Source of the DNA: Leptolyngbya sp. Cla-17
GTDB taxonomy: Bacteria > Cyanobacteriota > Cyanobacteriia > Leptolyngbyales > Leptolyngbyaceae
Length of the DNA stretch: 64,000 bases
Direction of reading: 5' to 3'
NCBI RefSeq assembly: GCF_016807185.1
Contig: NZ_JAEVYN010000002.1
Span: 186,001-250,000 of the forward strand
Under the pieces are notes generated by a model. That model was given only the letters and a program-made list of their open reading frames with translations. It was not told the DNA's origin and did not search any database. The stretch's first letter is position 1. Every line of letters starts with the position of its first letter. Positions 44,434 to 54,306 of the stretch are shown here, one piece after another. The position numbers and the translations under genes are program-made.

Positions 44434-45168
44434 CTAAAAACTGGTTGCTCTAAATAGCAGGGAGAAAACCCCAAATATAACGAGCAAAAGACCGCTGGCA
44501 GGCGTAATCCATCCTGACCAGCGCCGCAGTTCCAACAACTTTTTAATCGAGGCGGTGAACGTTCCTGCCACAATCAGTGGAGTCACATAGCCCGCTGTGT
44601 ATGCCAGCAGCAGCAGACTACCTAACACTGGGTCTTTTGTGGTGGAAATCCAGGCGAGTAGCGTTGCTAAAACTGGCGTGCTGCAAGGAGAAGCAACCAA
44701 ACCGAAGGTAACGCCAATCAAATAAGACTTTGCACTATCTGGCAATTCTTGAGAAAACCAACCCATACCGCCGAACGAGGGAAGGCTCAAAGGCAATGCC
44801 TCCAGCAGATTCAACCCCATCAAAATTGCAATCACGCTGACGACAATTGGCAAACCTAAACCGACTTGCCCATAGATTCGACCGACCACGGCTGCCAAAA
44901 CACCCAAGCCCGCTAAGGTTGTTGCCAGCCCCAAGGCAAACCAGATAGATTGCACCGCGGCTTGCAGTCGGGTTTTGGCTTCATACCCACCCATGTATCC
45001 AATCGTAATTGGCAACATGGACAGCATGCAGGGTGTAAGGCTGGTCAATAAACCTGCAAAAAAAATAATTCCTACACTCACTGGTGTGAGATGGGCAAGT
45101 TGAGTTGCTACAAGCGTATTGGCGAACTGAGCCAATTGATAAAGCTGGGTCTGGAAGGCTTCAAACAT
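44434..45168 (-). CDS. ccdA: Thiol-disulfide transporter CcdA
   Basis: A 244-residue membrane protein with six helices that moves reducing equivalents across the thylakoid or plasma membrane to keep apocytochrome haem-binding cysteines reduced. The two redox cysteines lie in LTPCMLSMLPITIGY and VASPCSTPVLATL, each in the classical place at the start of a helix. It precedes ccs1, a standard system II pair. Confidence 0.95.
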   Translation of the reverse strand: MFEAFQTQLYQLAQFANTLVATQLAHLTPVSVGIIFFAGLLTSLTPCMLSMLPITIGYMGGYEAKTRLQAAVQSIWFALGLATTLAGLGVLAAVVGRIYGQVGLGLPIVVSVIAILMGLNLLEALPLSLPSFGGMGWFSQELPDSAKSYLIGVTFGLVASPCSTPVLATLLAWISTTKDPVLGSLLLLAYTAGYVTPLIVAGTFTASIKKLLELRRWSGWITPASGLLLVIFGVFSLLFRATSF

Positions 45169-45324
45169 TCTTTCTGTGCGATCGCGCTTTAAACCAGCGC
45201 CTGCACAAACTACAAGCGCTCGCTAAACATACCTCTCTATCTTAATCGCCTTAATGCCCTGTAACGAGAGGCGATAAGTTACACGACGGGAAATCGCGGG
45301 AACGAGGGGCAATTCCCACAGGGA

Positions 45325-46524
45325 TCATTTTACGAATCGTGGCTTTAGAGAAATAGGCTTGCGGTTGGAACGATGGTCATCCAAGCGCACTACCTTCGAC
45401 TCGCCGCTCTCTCTCGCCACTCGAACTAGCAAGCCTGCTGATATCAAGCTGGAGATCATCGAACTGCCACCATAGCTGAGCATGGGAAAGGGTAAGCCCG
45501 TCGTCGGCAACACGCCCGTTGCTACACCGATATTCAACAAGGATTGCCCAACCAATAACACCATAATCCCGATCGCCACCAAACGATGAACGGTCGTACT
45601 AGCTTTCAGCGCTACTTTCAATGCCAACGTCGCATACACCGCCAGCATCAACAGCAGCATTAAGCAGCCCAAAAAGCCAAACTCCTCAGCAAAAACCGCA
45701 AAAATAAAATCAGTATATTGAATTGGAAGATAAAACAATTTTTGCTGAGACAGACCAAATCCAGTTCCCCAAACCCCACCCGAAGCAACCGCTAGAATAC
45801 TTTGAATAAGCTGATAGCCGTTCCCATGGGGATCGACCCAAGGATTCAAAAATGAAAGGATGCGCTGCAACTGATAGGAACGCAAACTGACACTCAACGC
45901 CACAACCAGTAAGCCACCAAACGCTGTCCCTGCTAACTGCACGTAAGGCAGACCTGCACCTAAAGCAATCAGCCACAGCATCATGCCGCACAAAGCCGCA
46001 GTACTTAGATTTGGCTGTAGCAACACACCCGCCACAACTACCAAGAAAATCCCTAGCCAAGTGATCCGAATTGACCAACGTAGCCGATTCCACTGAGAGA
46101 AAATTCGCGCACTTTGCATCACTAGAAAAGGCTTAATTAGTTCGGACGGTTGCAGGGGGAACGGACCAATAAATAACCAGCGAGATGAGCCATTAACAAG
46201 AATGCCGACCCCTGGAATTAGCGTCACTAATATTAGCCCTAAGACAATCAGCAACCCCCAATCAGCAACCCCAAGAATGAAGCGAACTGGGGTATGAACC
46301 AAGAGATTAAAACCAACCAAACCAATGAGAACCCAAACAACTTGGAGTTTGAAGTAATACAGCCCATCTCCCTGCTCCGCATCACCAACGGCATAGGCGG
46401 CAGAAAATACCATTGCCAAGCCAATAAATAGCCAAACAAAAGTCAGCCAACGAAGCACTCGCGCTTCTAAAGACCAATCTTGGGCAGTGGTATCAAAAAA
46501 TGGAATTAGGTGACGTAGGTTCAC
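45325..46524 (-). CDS. ftsW: Septal SEDS glycosyltransferase FtsW
   Basis: A 399-residue polytopic protein of the SEDS family that polymerises septal peptidoglycan with its class B PBP. FPLQPSELIKPFLVM carries conserved family residues, and TDFIFAVFAEEFGFLG plus LPTTGLPFPMLSYGGSSM mark the FtsW/RodA core. About ten helices are present. The gene lies upstream of ccdA on the same strand, with 156 bases between, an order I recall from other cyanobacteria. RodA is the alternative label; the N-terminal 20 residues do not settle it. Confidence 0.88.
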   Translation of the reverse strand: MNLRHLIPFFDTTAQDWSLEARVLRWLTFVWLFIGLAMVFSAAYAVGDAEQGDGLYYFKLQVVWVLIGLVGFNLLVHTPVRFILGVADWGLLIVLGLILVTLIPGVGILVNGSSRWLFIGPFPLQPSELIKPFLVMQSARIFSQWNRLRWSIRITWLGIFLVVVAGVLLQPNLSTAALCGMMLWLIALGAGLPYVQLAGTAFGGLLVVALSVSLRSYQLQRILSFLNPWVDPHGNGYQLIQSILAVASGGVWGTGFGLSQQKLFYLPIQYTDFIFAVFAEEFGFLGCLMLLLMLAVYATLALKVALKASTTVHRLVAIGIMVLLVGQSLLNIGVATGVLPTTGLPFPMLSYGGSSMISSLISAGLLVRVARESGESKVVRLDDHRSNRKPISLKPRFVK

Positions 46525-46777
46525 AAGCTTCTAACTGAAGATCTTGGGCAGAAAGAGAAAACTAGGGCGCTGCTGTTACTTTTTAAGTTGCTATTAAGGT
46601 GATCAGTCTAAGGCAGACTCTGCAATCAGACAATACTTGCAACTAAATTTAGGGTCTACTAAAAAATTAACCTGAAGGAACGCTGAATCCAGCATCTTCT
46701 CAAAAGCACATGCCCTCATTGCAGCAGCGCGGTGTGCGACTTTGCTGAAATGGCGCAATGACCACAATGCACTAAAT

Positions 46778-47419
46778 TTAAGGTGACAAACGCTCAATCA
46801 TCCAATTGTCAGCTTCAAATTGATAGCGTAAGCGATCGTGAAGTCGGCTAGGTCGTCCTTGCCAAAACTCGATCGCATGGGGAACCACCCGAAACCCGCC
46901 CCAGTGAGCCGGACGCGGTACATCTTGATTCTGATATTCCTGATCTAGGTCTGCTAAACGCTGTTCCAACACTTCCCGATTTGGGATGACCTGGCTTTGC
47001 TCCGATGCCCAAGCACCCAACTGGCTGCTTTTAGGGCGGCTATGAAAGTACATCTCCGTCTCTTGGTCGGCAATTTTTTCGACGGCACCTGCAATTCTTA
47101 CCTGTCGCTCCAGTTCGCCCCACAAAAACACCAGTGCCGCCTGTGGATTGCTAATGAGCTCCTGTCCTTTTTGACTGTTGTAGTTGGTATAAAACACAAA
47201 TCCTCGCTCATCTACACCCTTAAGTAGCACAATCCGCGCCGAGGGGGTGCCGCTGGTGCTAGCGGTAGCCAGGGTCATGGCATTGGGTTCCAGCAAGTTT
47301 GCTGTTACCGCTTGATTAAACCAGATTTGAAATTGTTGGATCGGGTCAGGGTGAATGTCGGCTTCTAAAAGCGATTGGCGAGTATAGTTCAATCTCAGAT
47401 CGGCGATCGACAGGTTCAT
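46778..47419 (-). CDS. pdxH: Pyridoxamine/pyridoxine 5'-phosphate oxidase
   Basis: A 213-residue FMN enzyme that oxidises PNP or PMP to pyridoxal phosphate. The FMN site (ARIVLLKGVDERGFVFYTNY, SQKGQELISNPQAALVF), the HSRPKSSQLGAWASEQSQ motif and the C-terminal PAHWGGFRVVPHAIEFWQG with RLHDRLRY are diagnostic and full length. It is 18 bases downstream of the glycosyltransferase gene on the same strand, so they share a transcript. Confidence 0.95.
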   Translation of the reverse strand: MNLSIADLRLNYTRQSLLEADIHPDPIQQFQIWFNQAVTANLLEPNAMTLATASTSGTPSARIVLLKGVDERGFVFYTNYNSQKGQELISNPQAALVFLWGELERQVRIAGAVEKIADQETEMYFHSRPKSSQLGAWASEQSQVIPNREVLEQRLADLDQEYQNQDVPRPAHWGGFRVVPHAIEFWQGRPSRLHDRLRYQFEADNWMIERLSP

Positions 47420-47437
47420 AGCAAACGGATAAATAAA

Positions 47438-48511
47438 CTAAAGATATTCTCGCAAGATCGCAGCGGTTGCTTCTCCAGTGTTTGTCCAGTTAAACTGCCT
47501 TGCTCTAGAAAGGCTTGCCTGTTGCAGTTGAGTTCTGAGGCTAGGATCAGCAGCGATCGCTTGCATTGCCTGGGCGATCGCGTCCACACTATAGGGATCA
47601 ACCAACAAAGCCGCTTCTCCCGTCACCTCTGGTAAAGAAGACAGGTTGGAGGTGATCACCGGAGTGCCACACGCCATCGCTTCCAGCACAGGCAAACCGA
47701 AGCCTTCCCAAAGACTGGGCATCACCAGCGCGATTGCCTGACCAATAATTTTCGGCAATTCTGAGTAAGGAACATAGCTCAAAAACTTGACTTGATCCAT
47801 TAGTTTTAGAGATTCAATTTGCCTCATTAAATCGGGCGTGTAGCGATCGTCCATGGGTCCTGCAATCCACAATTCATAAGCTGAAAAGCTTGGTATGGAT
47901 GCAAAAGCGCTGAGCAATTGCGGAAGATTTTTATAGGGATCGTTGCGTCCTAAATAAAGAAAATAATTGCTAGTTGGCAACCCCAAAAAGCGAAAATTCT
48001 CTGCATCATGCGCCAATAGAATCGGGGTAATTTTTTTGGCAGAAATTCCAAAAAAATTAACGATATCCTGTGCAGTTGCCTGAGAGTTACAAATAATATG
48101 TTCGGCTTGATCTAAGACTTGGGGCAAATAGTAGCGTTGATACAGCCAGAGGGGCGTATTTTTGCGGAAAAAACGCAGTGGAATGAGGTCGTGAACAGTA
48201 ACGATGGATCGACAATTAGACCACAAAGGCGCTTCAGGAATGGGAGAAAATAAAAGACGCGATCGCGTTGTCTGATAAAGTCTGGGTGCCTGAAACTGAG
48301 TCCATAATAAGCGAGAAAAATGCCCTTTTCTTCCCTGCTCATGAGTCAGATTATTAGGAACTGAATAACACTCAAATCCATCCTGCTCTTGCGCCACAAA
48401 TAAAGCTGGATCAAGCGATTTTAAGTGAGGTAACAGATTAATCGCGTAAGTTGCCAATCCCGTTGGGGCGATCGGCAAAAATGTCAAATTAATCGATAAA
48501 GCATGGGTCAT
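47438..48511 (-). CDS. Glycosyltransferase family 4-type
   Basis: A 357-residue GT-B enzyme. The acceptor-side N-terminus (LPIAPTGLATYAINLLPHL), the linker and the donor-side motif MPSLWEGFGLPVLEAMACG with the Glu-x7-Glu pair are clear, as is GEAALLVDPYSVDAIAQAM. It would transfer a sugar from an NDP-sugar to a lipid or glycan, most likely in exopolysaccharide or LPS synthesis. The pairing with pdxH looks incidental. Confidence 0.88.
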   Translation of the reverse strand: MTHALSINLTFLPIAPTGLATYAINLLPHLKSLDPALFVAQEQDGFECYSVPNNLTHEQGRKGHFSRLLWTQFQAPRLYQTTRSRLLFSPIPEAPLWSNCRSIVTVHDLIPLRFFRKNTPLWLYQRYYLPQVLDQAEHIICNSQATAQDIVNFFGISAKKITPILLAHDAENFRFLGLPTSNYFLYLGRNDPYKNLPQLLSAFASIPSFSAYELWIAGPMDDRYTPDLMRQIESLKLMDQVKFLSYVPYSELPKIIGQAIALVMPSLWEGFGLPVLEAMACGTPVITSNLSSLPEVTGEAALLVDPYSVDAIAQAMQAIAADPSLRTQLQQASLSRARQFNWTNTGEATAAILREYL

Positions 48512-48624
48512 GAACTGCCTTCCAGCGAAATCACCCTTTCAAATTTTGGATGCTGAGATATGGGATCAAGTCTAAAATCTCGACGAAACTAAGCGATCGC
48601 ATGGTTCACGATCAATTGCTGCTT

Positions 48625-49563
48625 CTACTCTCCCTTTTCCGTAACCTCATCCGGTGACTGCTTATACACAACCGACGACAGCACATGAACGACATTCTGT
48701 TTATTTTGCAAAATGTTCAAAAACAGAGTCTTATTATCCTTAGAAACTCTGAAAACCTTGCGGCTCGGTTCATCTCTCACTAAATCCGCTTTAAATTGCT
48801 TTTCTCCAAGCTCTTTGCGAAAGTACTTTGTCACCTCTGCGATCGCCCCATTTTCAACCACGCGACAGTTATCTCCCAACCCTAAGCCAAAGCAATCTCC
48901 CGTAGAAGATTGAAACTGAGGGAAATTTGCAAAAGCTGTCGCAGACACTCCACCTCTAGAAACAGTTGCAGATGGCGAAACATTGGCATCCGCATCAGAA
49001 CTTGGCTCGACAGTCTCAGCAGTTTCTCCAGGGGATGAACTAGAACTTTGTTCAGTTGTGCTGGCGTCACTATCAGTCGGTGTTGCAGCGGCTTTTGCAG
49101 ACACCGATTTTGTCGCTTTTTTGACAGGACTGGCAGCGATGGCAGATTTGCCGAAGGATGTTGCAGAATCGGCACTAGAATCAGTCGATGGAGATGCATC
49201 CGTATCAGAATCACTAGAATCACTCGTTGAGCCAGCTTCCTCAGAGTCTGAAGCGTCTGAAGAATTGCCAACTTCTGAAGAATTGCTAACTGATGTGCCG
49301 AGAGGCGGAATCTTTACCCCAGTTGATGTCATCGCTTCCAAGGGTGATTCCGTCGGAATTTGCGTGACTTTAATTGGATTTTTTTGATCGTCAGGCGTTT
49401 TCAGCGTTTCTTTAGCGGGAATTGGCAAGGTTAACACTGCCGCATGGATTCCCAATGCCAAAACCACCATGGGCAACAGCAGCGATCGCTCAGAAGCAAA
49501 TAAATTTCTCAACTCAGGCAATCGATTTCTCAAAGCAGACAACTGATGCATAAGAAAATCCAT
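48625..49563 (-). CDS. TonB-like low-complexity membrane protein, unknown
   Basis: A 312-residue protein. One transmembrane helix (about residues 28-46, LLLPMVVLALGIHAAVLTLPIP) follows a short cytoplasmic start. Then comes a Ser/Asp/Glu/Thr-rich linker (about 75-205; SDSDTDASPSTDSSADSAT-like), and a C-terminal globular domain (about 205-312) with two close cysteines (DCFGLGLGDNC). The anchor plus long linker plus small C-terminal domain outline resembles TonB-type proteins, yet no ExbB/ExbD lies nearby. The first ATG is at 49563; the frame starts two TTG codons earlier. Confidence 0.6.
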   Translation of the reverse strand: MDFLMHQLSALRNRLPELRNLFASERSLLLPMVVLALGIHAAVLTLPIPAKETLKTPDDQKNPIKVTQIPTESPLEAMTSTGVKIPPLGTSVSNSSEVGNSSDASDSEEAGSTSDSSDSDTDASPSTDSSADSATSFGKSAIAASPVKKATKSVSAKAAATPTDSDASTTEQSSSSSPGETAETVEPSSDADANVSPSATVSRGGVSATAFANFPQFQSSTGDCFGLGLGDNCRVVENGAIAEVTKYFRKELGEKQFKADLVRDEPSRKVFRVSKDNKTLFLNILQNKQNVVHVLSSVVYKQSPDEVTEKGE

Positions 49564-50033
49564 CAACAACAGAACAAGCTCATGGAAAATGACGTAGCTG
49601 GATTGAAATCTAGCTTTTTTGCAGGATAACCCAATGACCGTATGAATCTCGCTTCACTTTACCTGTCATACAGTCACTTTAATCTAGTGACTTAGCGGTC
49701 TATCTACCAATTAATATTCCTCCTCCAACTTCCTTTGCTTAGGCTTCTTGCTTTCTTAACCTACTGTTATATTTTTGTTTGTTTTAACTTAACTGCTTGA
49801 AGGGTACTCTTAAAAAAGAATAGTCGAACCTCATAGCGATGCAGTTTTTTGTGCTCATTGCTACGTTTGGTTGATTAATTTAGTAAGCGTTGTGAATCCC
49901 TCAGGTCAATTGTTTGATAAGCCTGATGGTTCAAGGATACTAGCTCTATTTCGCTGTTCCTGCCTAAGTTTGCTTCCATTGCAGACGCTTAATGCATTAC
50001 CATGTTTATTCAGTTGGATGTGAGGATCGAAAT
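49564..50033. other. Long intergenic region upstream of the porin gene
   Basis: About 470 bases, AT-rich. AGTCACT (49672-49678) and AGTGACT (49686-49692) form a 7-bp inverted repeat around a 7-base loop, which could be an operator. I see no dependable promoter. GAGG at 50022-50025 is the porin ribosome binding site. Confidence 0.4.
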
Positions 50034-51767
50034 ATGTCACGTATTGCTTGGAATTCTTTTTGGTTAGCGCCTGCGCTGCTCGGAGCAACTGCATTTTCAG
50101 CTTTTGCCCAAACGTCTGTCGCTCCCCAAGATTCTGTAATCAATCAAGTTTCCTCCTACAGTGCTGAAGGCAAGTCCTCGGCCACCTTGGGTCAAGTTAC
50201 TTCCGTATCTCAGCTAACTGACGTTAGACCCACTGACTGGGCATTTCAAGCACTGCAATCTTTGGTAGAGCGTTATGGTTGTATTGTTGGTTATCCCGAC
50301 AGAACCTACCGCGGTAACCGTGCCTTGACCCGGTATGAGTTTGCAGCTGGTTTGAATTCTTGCTTAGACAAAATTCAAGAGTTGATTGCTGCAGCAACCG
50401 CTGACTTCGTCAAGAAAGAAGATTTAGAAGTTGTTAAAAGGCTGCAAGAAGAGTTTGCTTCGGAACTAGCGGCTCTGCGCGGTCGGGTTGAATCGCTAGA
50501 AGTTCGTACTGCAACTTTGGAGAAGCAACAGTTCTCAACTACCACCAAGCTAAGCGGTGAAGTCGTTTTTGCTGTTGCTGATACCTTTGGCGATCGCGCT
50601 ACCCGCAGTGGTAATGATGGCTTTGTTGGTAATGGTGTAACGAGCCTCGCCACTGAACGCCGCCTCGAAGATGACCGCACCGAAACAATTTTTGGTAGCC
50701 GAGCTCGTATTGCTCTTGATTCTAGCTTCAATGGCCGCGATCGCCTCCGTGTTCGCCTACAAGGACGCAACATCACTCCCTTTGCTGGAGCTTTCACAGG
50801 CACCAACGGAACTCGCTTAGGATTTGATGGCAATGAATCTAATGCGGTTAACATAGATCATTTGTATTATCGCTTTCCAGTCAGCAGCAATCTGCGTTTC
50901 CAGATTGATGCTGTTCAAAGCAGAATCTACGATTCAATGATTGAAACCTTAAGCCCATTTGCGTCTAGCGGAGCAGGTTCGGTCTCTCGTTTCGGTCGTT
51001 TCAACCCTATCTATCGCTCCAACAATCAAGGACTCGTCAGTTCTCCGGGAGCGTCTTTTGAATACAAGTTTGGTAAGGCCCTTGCATTGCAAGGGGGTTA
51101 TTTTTCAGACCAAAATGCTAATGACCCTGGCGAAAAAAATGGTTTGTTTAATGGAAGCTTCGCTGCAGTTGGGCAGCTTGTTTTTCGCCCTAGCAGCAAA
51201 ATCGATTTAGGCTTAACCTATGTTCGCTCTTACAATCCTGGTGTTTCACCAGCCACATTGTTTAACCAAGGTGCTCCTAACCTCTTTGGTAGCACGGGCA
51301 CAGGTTACGCTGCTAACCCTTTTAACGGACAGGCTACCTCAACCGATAGCTTTTCAGCCCAGTTGCAATGGCGTTTAACCCCCAAAGTCGTTGTGGGTGG
51401 ATGGTATGGATATAGCTTTGCTAACAACCGTCGTACCAATGAAGAAGCTAAAATTTCTAACTTTGCTGGTTTCTTAGGCTTCCCTGATTTGGGCAAAAAA
51501 GGAAACTTGCTAGGACTGACGTTTGGTATGCAGCCTCGCGTTCTAGATAATGACTATCGCAATCGCCTTGCAAATGGACTTCCCAACCCTGCAAGTCGTC
51601 GTCGCTTAGATGAGGAGCCTCCTTATCATGCTGAAGCGTTTTATCGCTATCGCTTGAGTGACAATATTGCAATTACACCAGGTGTGGTTATGCTCATTAA
51701 TCCAGAAGGAAATAGTGACAATGCTACCCAGTTTGTGGGTGTTATTCGGACCACATTCAGCTTCTAA
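50034..51767 (+). CDS. SLH-domain OprB-type outer-membrane porin
   Basis: A 577-residue porin of the kind that dominates cyanobacterial outer membranes (Som/iron-uptake porin family). A signal peptide ends near AFAQ (residue 25). An SLH domain (about 58-120, LTDVRPTDWAFQALQSLVER, then CIVGYPDRTYRGNRALTRYE) binds the cell wall, a coiled coil (about 125-175) bridges the periplasm, and a beta-barrel fills the rest, ending in the outer-membrane signature TTFSF. I chose the ATG at 50034 with GAGG eight bases upstream; an earlier ATG at 49992 would spoil the signal peptide. Confidence 0.93.
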   Translation: MSRIAWNSFWLAPALLGATAFSAFAQTSVAPQDSVINQVSSYSAEGKSSATLGQVTSVSQLTDVRPTDWAFQALQSLVERYGCIVGYPDRTYRGNRALTRYEFAAGLNSCLDKIQELIAAATADFVKKEDLEVVKRLQEEFASELAALRGRVESLEVRTATLEKQQFSTTTKLSGEVVFAVADTFGDRATRSGNDGFVGNGVTSLATERRLEDDRTETIFGSRARIALDSSFNGRDRLRVRLQGRNITPFAGAFTGTNGTRLGFDGNESNAVNIDHLYYRFPVSSNLRFQIDAVQSRIYDSMIETLSPFASSGAGSVSRFGRFNPIYRSNNQGLVSSPGASFEYKFGKALALQGGYFSDQNANDPGEKNGLFNGSFAAVGQLVFRPSSKIDLGLTYVRSYNPGVSPATLFNQGAPNLFGSTGTGYAANPFNGQATSTDSFSAQLQWRLTPKVVVGGWYGYSFANNRRTNEEAKISNFAGFLGFPDLGKKGNLLGLTFGMQPRVLDNDYRNRLANGLPNPASRRRLDEEPPYHAEAFYRYRLSDNIAITPGVVMLINPEGNSDNATQFVGVIRTTFSF

Positions 51768-51794
51768 GTTGACGTAGGTTGCAAATTTAATCTA

Positions 51795-51827
51795 AAGGCA
51801 CCCTTCATTCTTGGAGGGTGCTTTTTT
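51795..51827 (+). terminator. Terminator of the porin gene
   Basis: GCACCCT and AGGGTGC arms with a short internal mismatch, followed by a run of six Ts, 27 bases after the porin stop. Confidence 0.85.
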
Positions 51828-52017
51828 ATCCAGAACTATAGAGATTCATGTATTCTTCAGGTGGTACTCCATTCCTCTGATGGCGATCGCTATCCTTGCT
51901 CTATCGCACTAGTATTTTTATATTTACAGGCAAGACCTTGCTGTAAATTCAGTCAAACCGCGATCGCTCGAATGAAGGTACGCAATAATCACGGGTGAGA
52001 ACTTTATTGTTTAGCTT

Positions 52018-53106
52018 GTGAGCACGGGAAAACTTTCCAATCCTCAAATCCGCGTTGAACAGCAGTTTCGCCGCATTCAGCAACAGTTGATTGGCGGCGC
52101 ACTGTCGCTGGTGGGTGTGTTTCTGCTGGGCAGCAGTTGGTACCACCTGGTGGAAGGGTGGCGCTGGCTAGATGCGGCGTATATGACGGTGATTACGCTG
52201 GCAACGGTGGGATTTTTGGAGGTGAATCCTCTGGGCGATCGCGGTCGCATCTTCACCATCGTTTTGATTTTGTTAGGCGTAATCAGTATTGGTTACATCG
52301 TCAATCGGTTTACCGATGCGTTAATCCAGGGTTATTTTCAAGAAGGATTGCGACTGCGACGACTGCAAAAACAAATGGAAAAATTATCTGATCACTATAT
52401 TATTTGTGGCTTTGGGCGGATGGGACAGCAAATTGCCACAGAGTTTCAAGCAGAGGGCATCACCTTTGTGGTGGCTGATTTTGGGCATGACCCCGTGGTG
52501 ATGGCTGAGCAGTTGGGCTACACGGCGATTCAGGGTGATGCCACCCTCGATGAAACCTTAATACGGTTGCAAATTGAACAGGCAACTTGTTTGATTGCAG
52601 CGCTGCCATCAGACGCGGAAAATCTCTACACCGTCCTATCTGCGAAAACGCTGAACCCATCTGTACGGGCGATCGCTCGTGCCAGCACCGAGGAGGCATT
52701 AGTCAAACTGCAACGCGCCGGAGCCGATGCAGTAGTATCACCCTACATCACAGGCGGTAAGCGGATGGCATCGGCGGCATTGCGACCGCAAGTGATGGAT
52801 TTTGTAGATGGCATTCTTTCCGGTGGCGATCGCACCTTCTATATGGAGGAGTTTGAGCTAACCACACCCAACAATCCCTATGTGGGGCAAACCTTGAGAG
52901 AAGCCAAGCTGCGATCGCAATCTGGAGCATTAGTGCTTGCCATCCGTCGCTTAGATGGCACTCCTATTGTTGGACCCAACGCCGACACTGTTCTGATGCA
53001 AGGAGATCACCTCATCTGCATGGGCACCGCCGACCAAATTCGCTTGCTCAACCAAATTCTATTCCCTATGAAGACCGCTTTCCCTCGCCCACCGAAGAAG
53101 AGTTGA
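52018..53106 (+). CDS. Potassium channel with RCK (TrkA-N) regulatory domain
   Basis: A 362-residue two-helix K+ channel subunit with cytoplasmic RCK domains. Helix 1 is at about residues 24-43, helix 2 at about 80-97, and the pore loop between them reads TLATVGFLEV (T63-V64-G65-F66-L67). The Rossmann motif CGFGRMGQQIA (G131-G136) and a C-terminal TrkA-C domain (about 270-350) follow. The filter has Leu where classical channels have the second Gly of GYG/GFG; TVGF-x-EV variants occur in this bacterial subfamily. The start is GTG at 52018. The stop codon lies at the edge of a heptamer repeat. Confidence 0.88.
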   Translation: MSTGKLSNPQIRVEQQFRRIQQQLIGGALSLVGVFLLGSSWYHLVEGWRWLDAAYMTVITLATVGFLEVNPLGDRGRIFTIVLILLGVISIGYIVNRFTDALIQGYFQEGLRLRRLQKQMEKLSDHYIICGFGRMGQQIATEFQAEGITFVVADFGHDPVVMAEQLGYTAIQGDATLDETLIRLQIEQATCLIAALPSDAENLYTVLSAKTLNPSVRAIARASTEEALVKLQRAGADAVVSPYITGGKRMASAALRPQVMDFVDGILSGGDRTFYMEEFELTTPNNPYVGQTLREAKLRSQSGALVLAIRRLDGTPIVGPNADTVLMQGDHLICMGTADQIRLLNQILFPMKTAFPRPPKKS

Positions 53107-53125
53107 GTTCGGAGTTCAGAGTTCG
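53105..53125 (+). repeat. Heptanucleotide repeats (STRR), copy A
   Basis: Three head-to-tail heptamers GAGTTCG, GAGTTCA, GAGTTCG beginning inside the TGA stop codon of the K+ channel gene. They match the short tandemly repeated repetitive sequences described in filamentous cyanobacteria. Confidence 0.8.
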
Positions 53126-53139
53126 GGTTTATGGCGCGA

Positions 53140-54018
53140 TTACCCCTCGCCCCTCACCTCTCGCCCATCATCATTCTCTGTGGGTGGCATTTCCAAGGCG
53201 ATCGTGCCTAGCTGCCCCACCCGAAAATCATTGAGTAACTGCCGTGCCGTTCGTTCCACATTGTCCTGGTAGCGAAATTTTGCCAAGGCGTGCAGGTAAT
53301 CTTCGCCCGTTAAGTCTTCCAGAGACAGGTTATAGCGAGTCTGGAGAGCCATTTCTGCTTGAATAGGTCGGAGTAAGTCGATTAAGATTGCGGCTACCCG
53401 CTGATTGTCGTAAGAAGCTTCGCCGATATCATCACAAATTGCTAGTTTAATGGCAGAGAGCTGATTCGTGAGTTTAGAGGGCAACACTCCTGGGGCATCG
53501 AGTAGCTCAATCTGGTCGGAAATGCGAACCCATCGCAGTTGGCGGGTCACTCCAGCACGGCGAGAACTAGCAACCACGCGCCGATTGAGCAGCCGATTGA
53601 TTAATGCAGACTTGCCCACATTTGGGAAGCCCATCACCACAGCCCGCACCGGACGCGGCAACATATCGCGATCGCGCCTGCGCTGATTCATCTTTTCCCC
53701 GGCTGTTTGCGCTGCTCTTGTAATCGCCTCAATCCCTTTACCATGTTGAGCATCTGTAAACAGCGGTTCCTCGCCCCGTTCCCGAAACCATCCTGTCCAC
53801 TGTTGCCGCGCCGCCATCGAAATCATATCCATCCGGTTCAGCACTAGAACTCGCTCTTTGGTGCCAATCCACTGCTTCACTTGTGGATGCTCTGTAGACA
53901 GTGGAATTCGGGCATCTCGCACTTCTAGCACCACATCTACCCGCTTAAGCTGTTCTTGCAGGGCTTTTTCGGCCTTAGCAATGTGACCGGGATACCATTG
54001 AATTGGCGGAGACGTCAT
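53140..54018 (-). CDS. ylqF: Ribosome biogenesis GTPase YlqF/RbgA
   Basis: A 292-residue circularly permuted GTPase needed for large-subunit maturation. The permuted motif order G4 (LNRMDM), G1 (GFPNVGKSALINRL), G3 (DAPGVL) is plain, and WYPGHIAKAEKALQEQL opens the protein as in RbgA. The last five to seven residues (EVRGEG-type) come from a CCCCTC-rich heptamer repeat and end in its TAA, so the natural tail seems to have been replaced by repeat sequence. Single gene. Confidence 0.93.
   Translation of the reverse strand: MTSPPIQWYPGHIAKAEKALQEQLKRVDVVLEVRDARIPLSTEHPQVKQWIGTKERVLVLNRMDMISMAARQQWTGWFRERGEEPLFTDAQHGKGIEAITRAAQTAGEKMNQRRRDRDMLPRPVRAVVMGFPNVGKSALINRLLNRRVVASSRRAGVTRQLRWVRISDQIELLDAPGVLPSKLTNQLSAIKLAICDDIGEASYDNQRVAAILIDLLRPIQAEMALQTRYNLSLEDLTGEDYLHALAKFRYQDNVERTARQLLNDFRVGQLGTIALEMPPTENDDGREVRGEG
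53142..53162 (+). repeat. Heptanucleotide repeats, copy B (inside the ylqF 3' end)
   Basis: Heptamers ACCCCTC, GCCCCTC, ACCTCTC in tandem. They begin within the ylqF stop codon and encode its last residues on the minus strand. Confidence 0.7.
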
Positions 54019-54306
54019 GAGTTAAACAGCCAAAATTGAGAAAGAGCCTGATGCTTTATGGTACTACCTGTGTCTGTATTTATTTATTAGGGGCTGTCTG
54101 GCAGGTGACAGCATTTAACTTTGTATATTTAGGTTTGCGTCTACTATCTCTCCTCTGTAGAGAAGATACATCCAAGATAAGTAATCCATTCATAAATCAG
54201 AAGCATCACAAAATGTAGCGTTAATTAAGCAGAAAACTTGAGAAAGTACGCTATATTTTGCCTATCTCAAAAGTCTAGTTTCTAGAATGCTCCACTTTTT
54301 CTGTTC

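Noticed and set aside
46603..46797. 64-residue minus-strand frame after ftsW
   Set aside because: It overlaps the pdxH 3' end, has no recognised motif and no start signal. Two ACTAAATTTA-type direct repeats nearby are too short to call a mobile element.
48983..49387. 134-residue frame opposite the Ser/Asp-rich protein gene
   Set aside because: Low-complexity antisense by-product of the Ser/Asp repeats.
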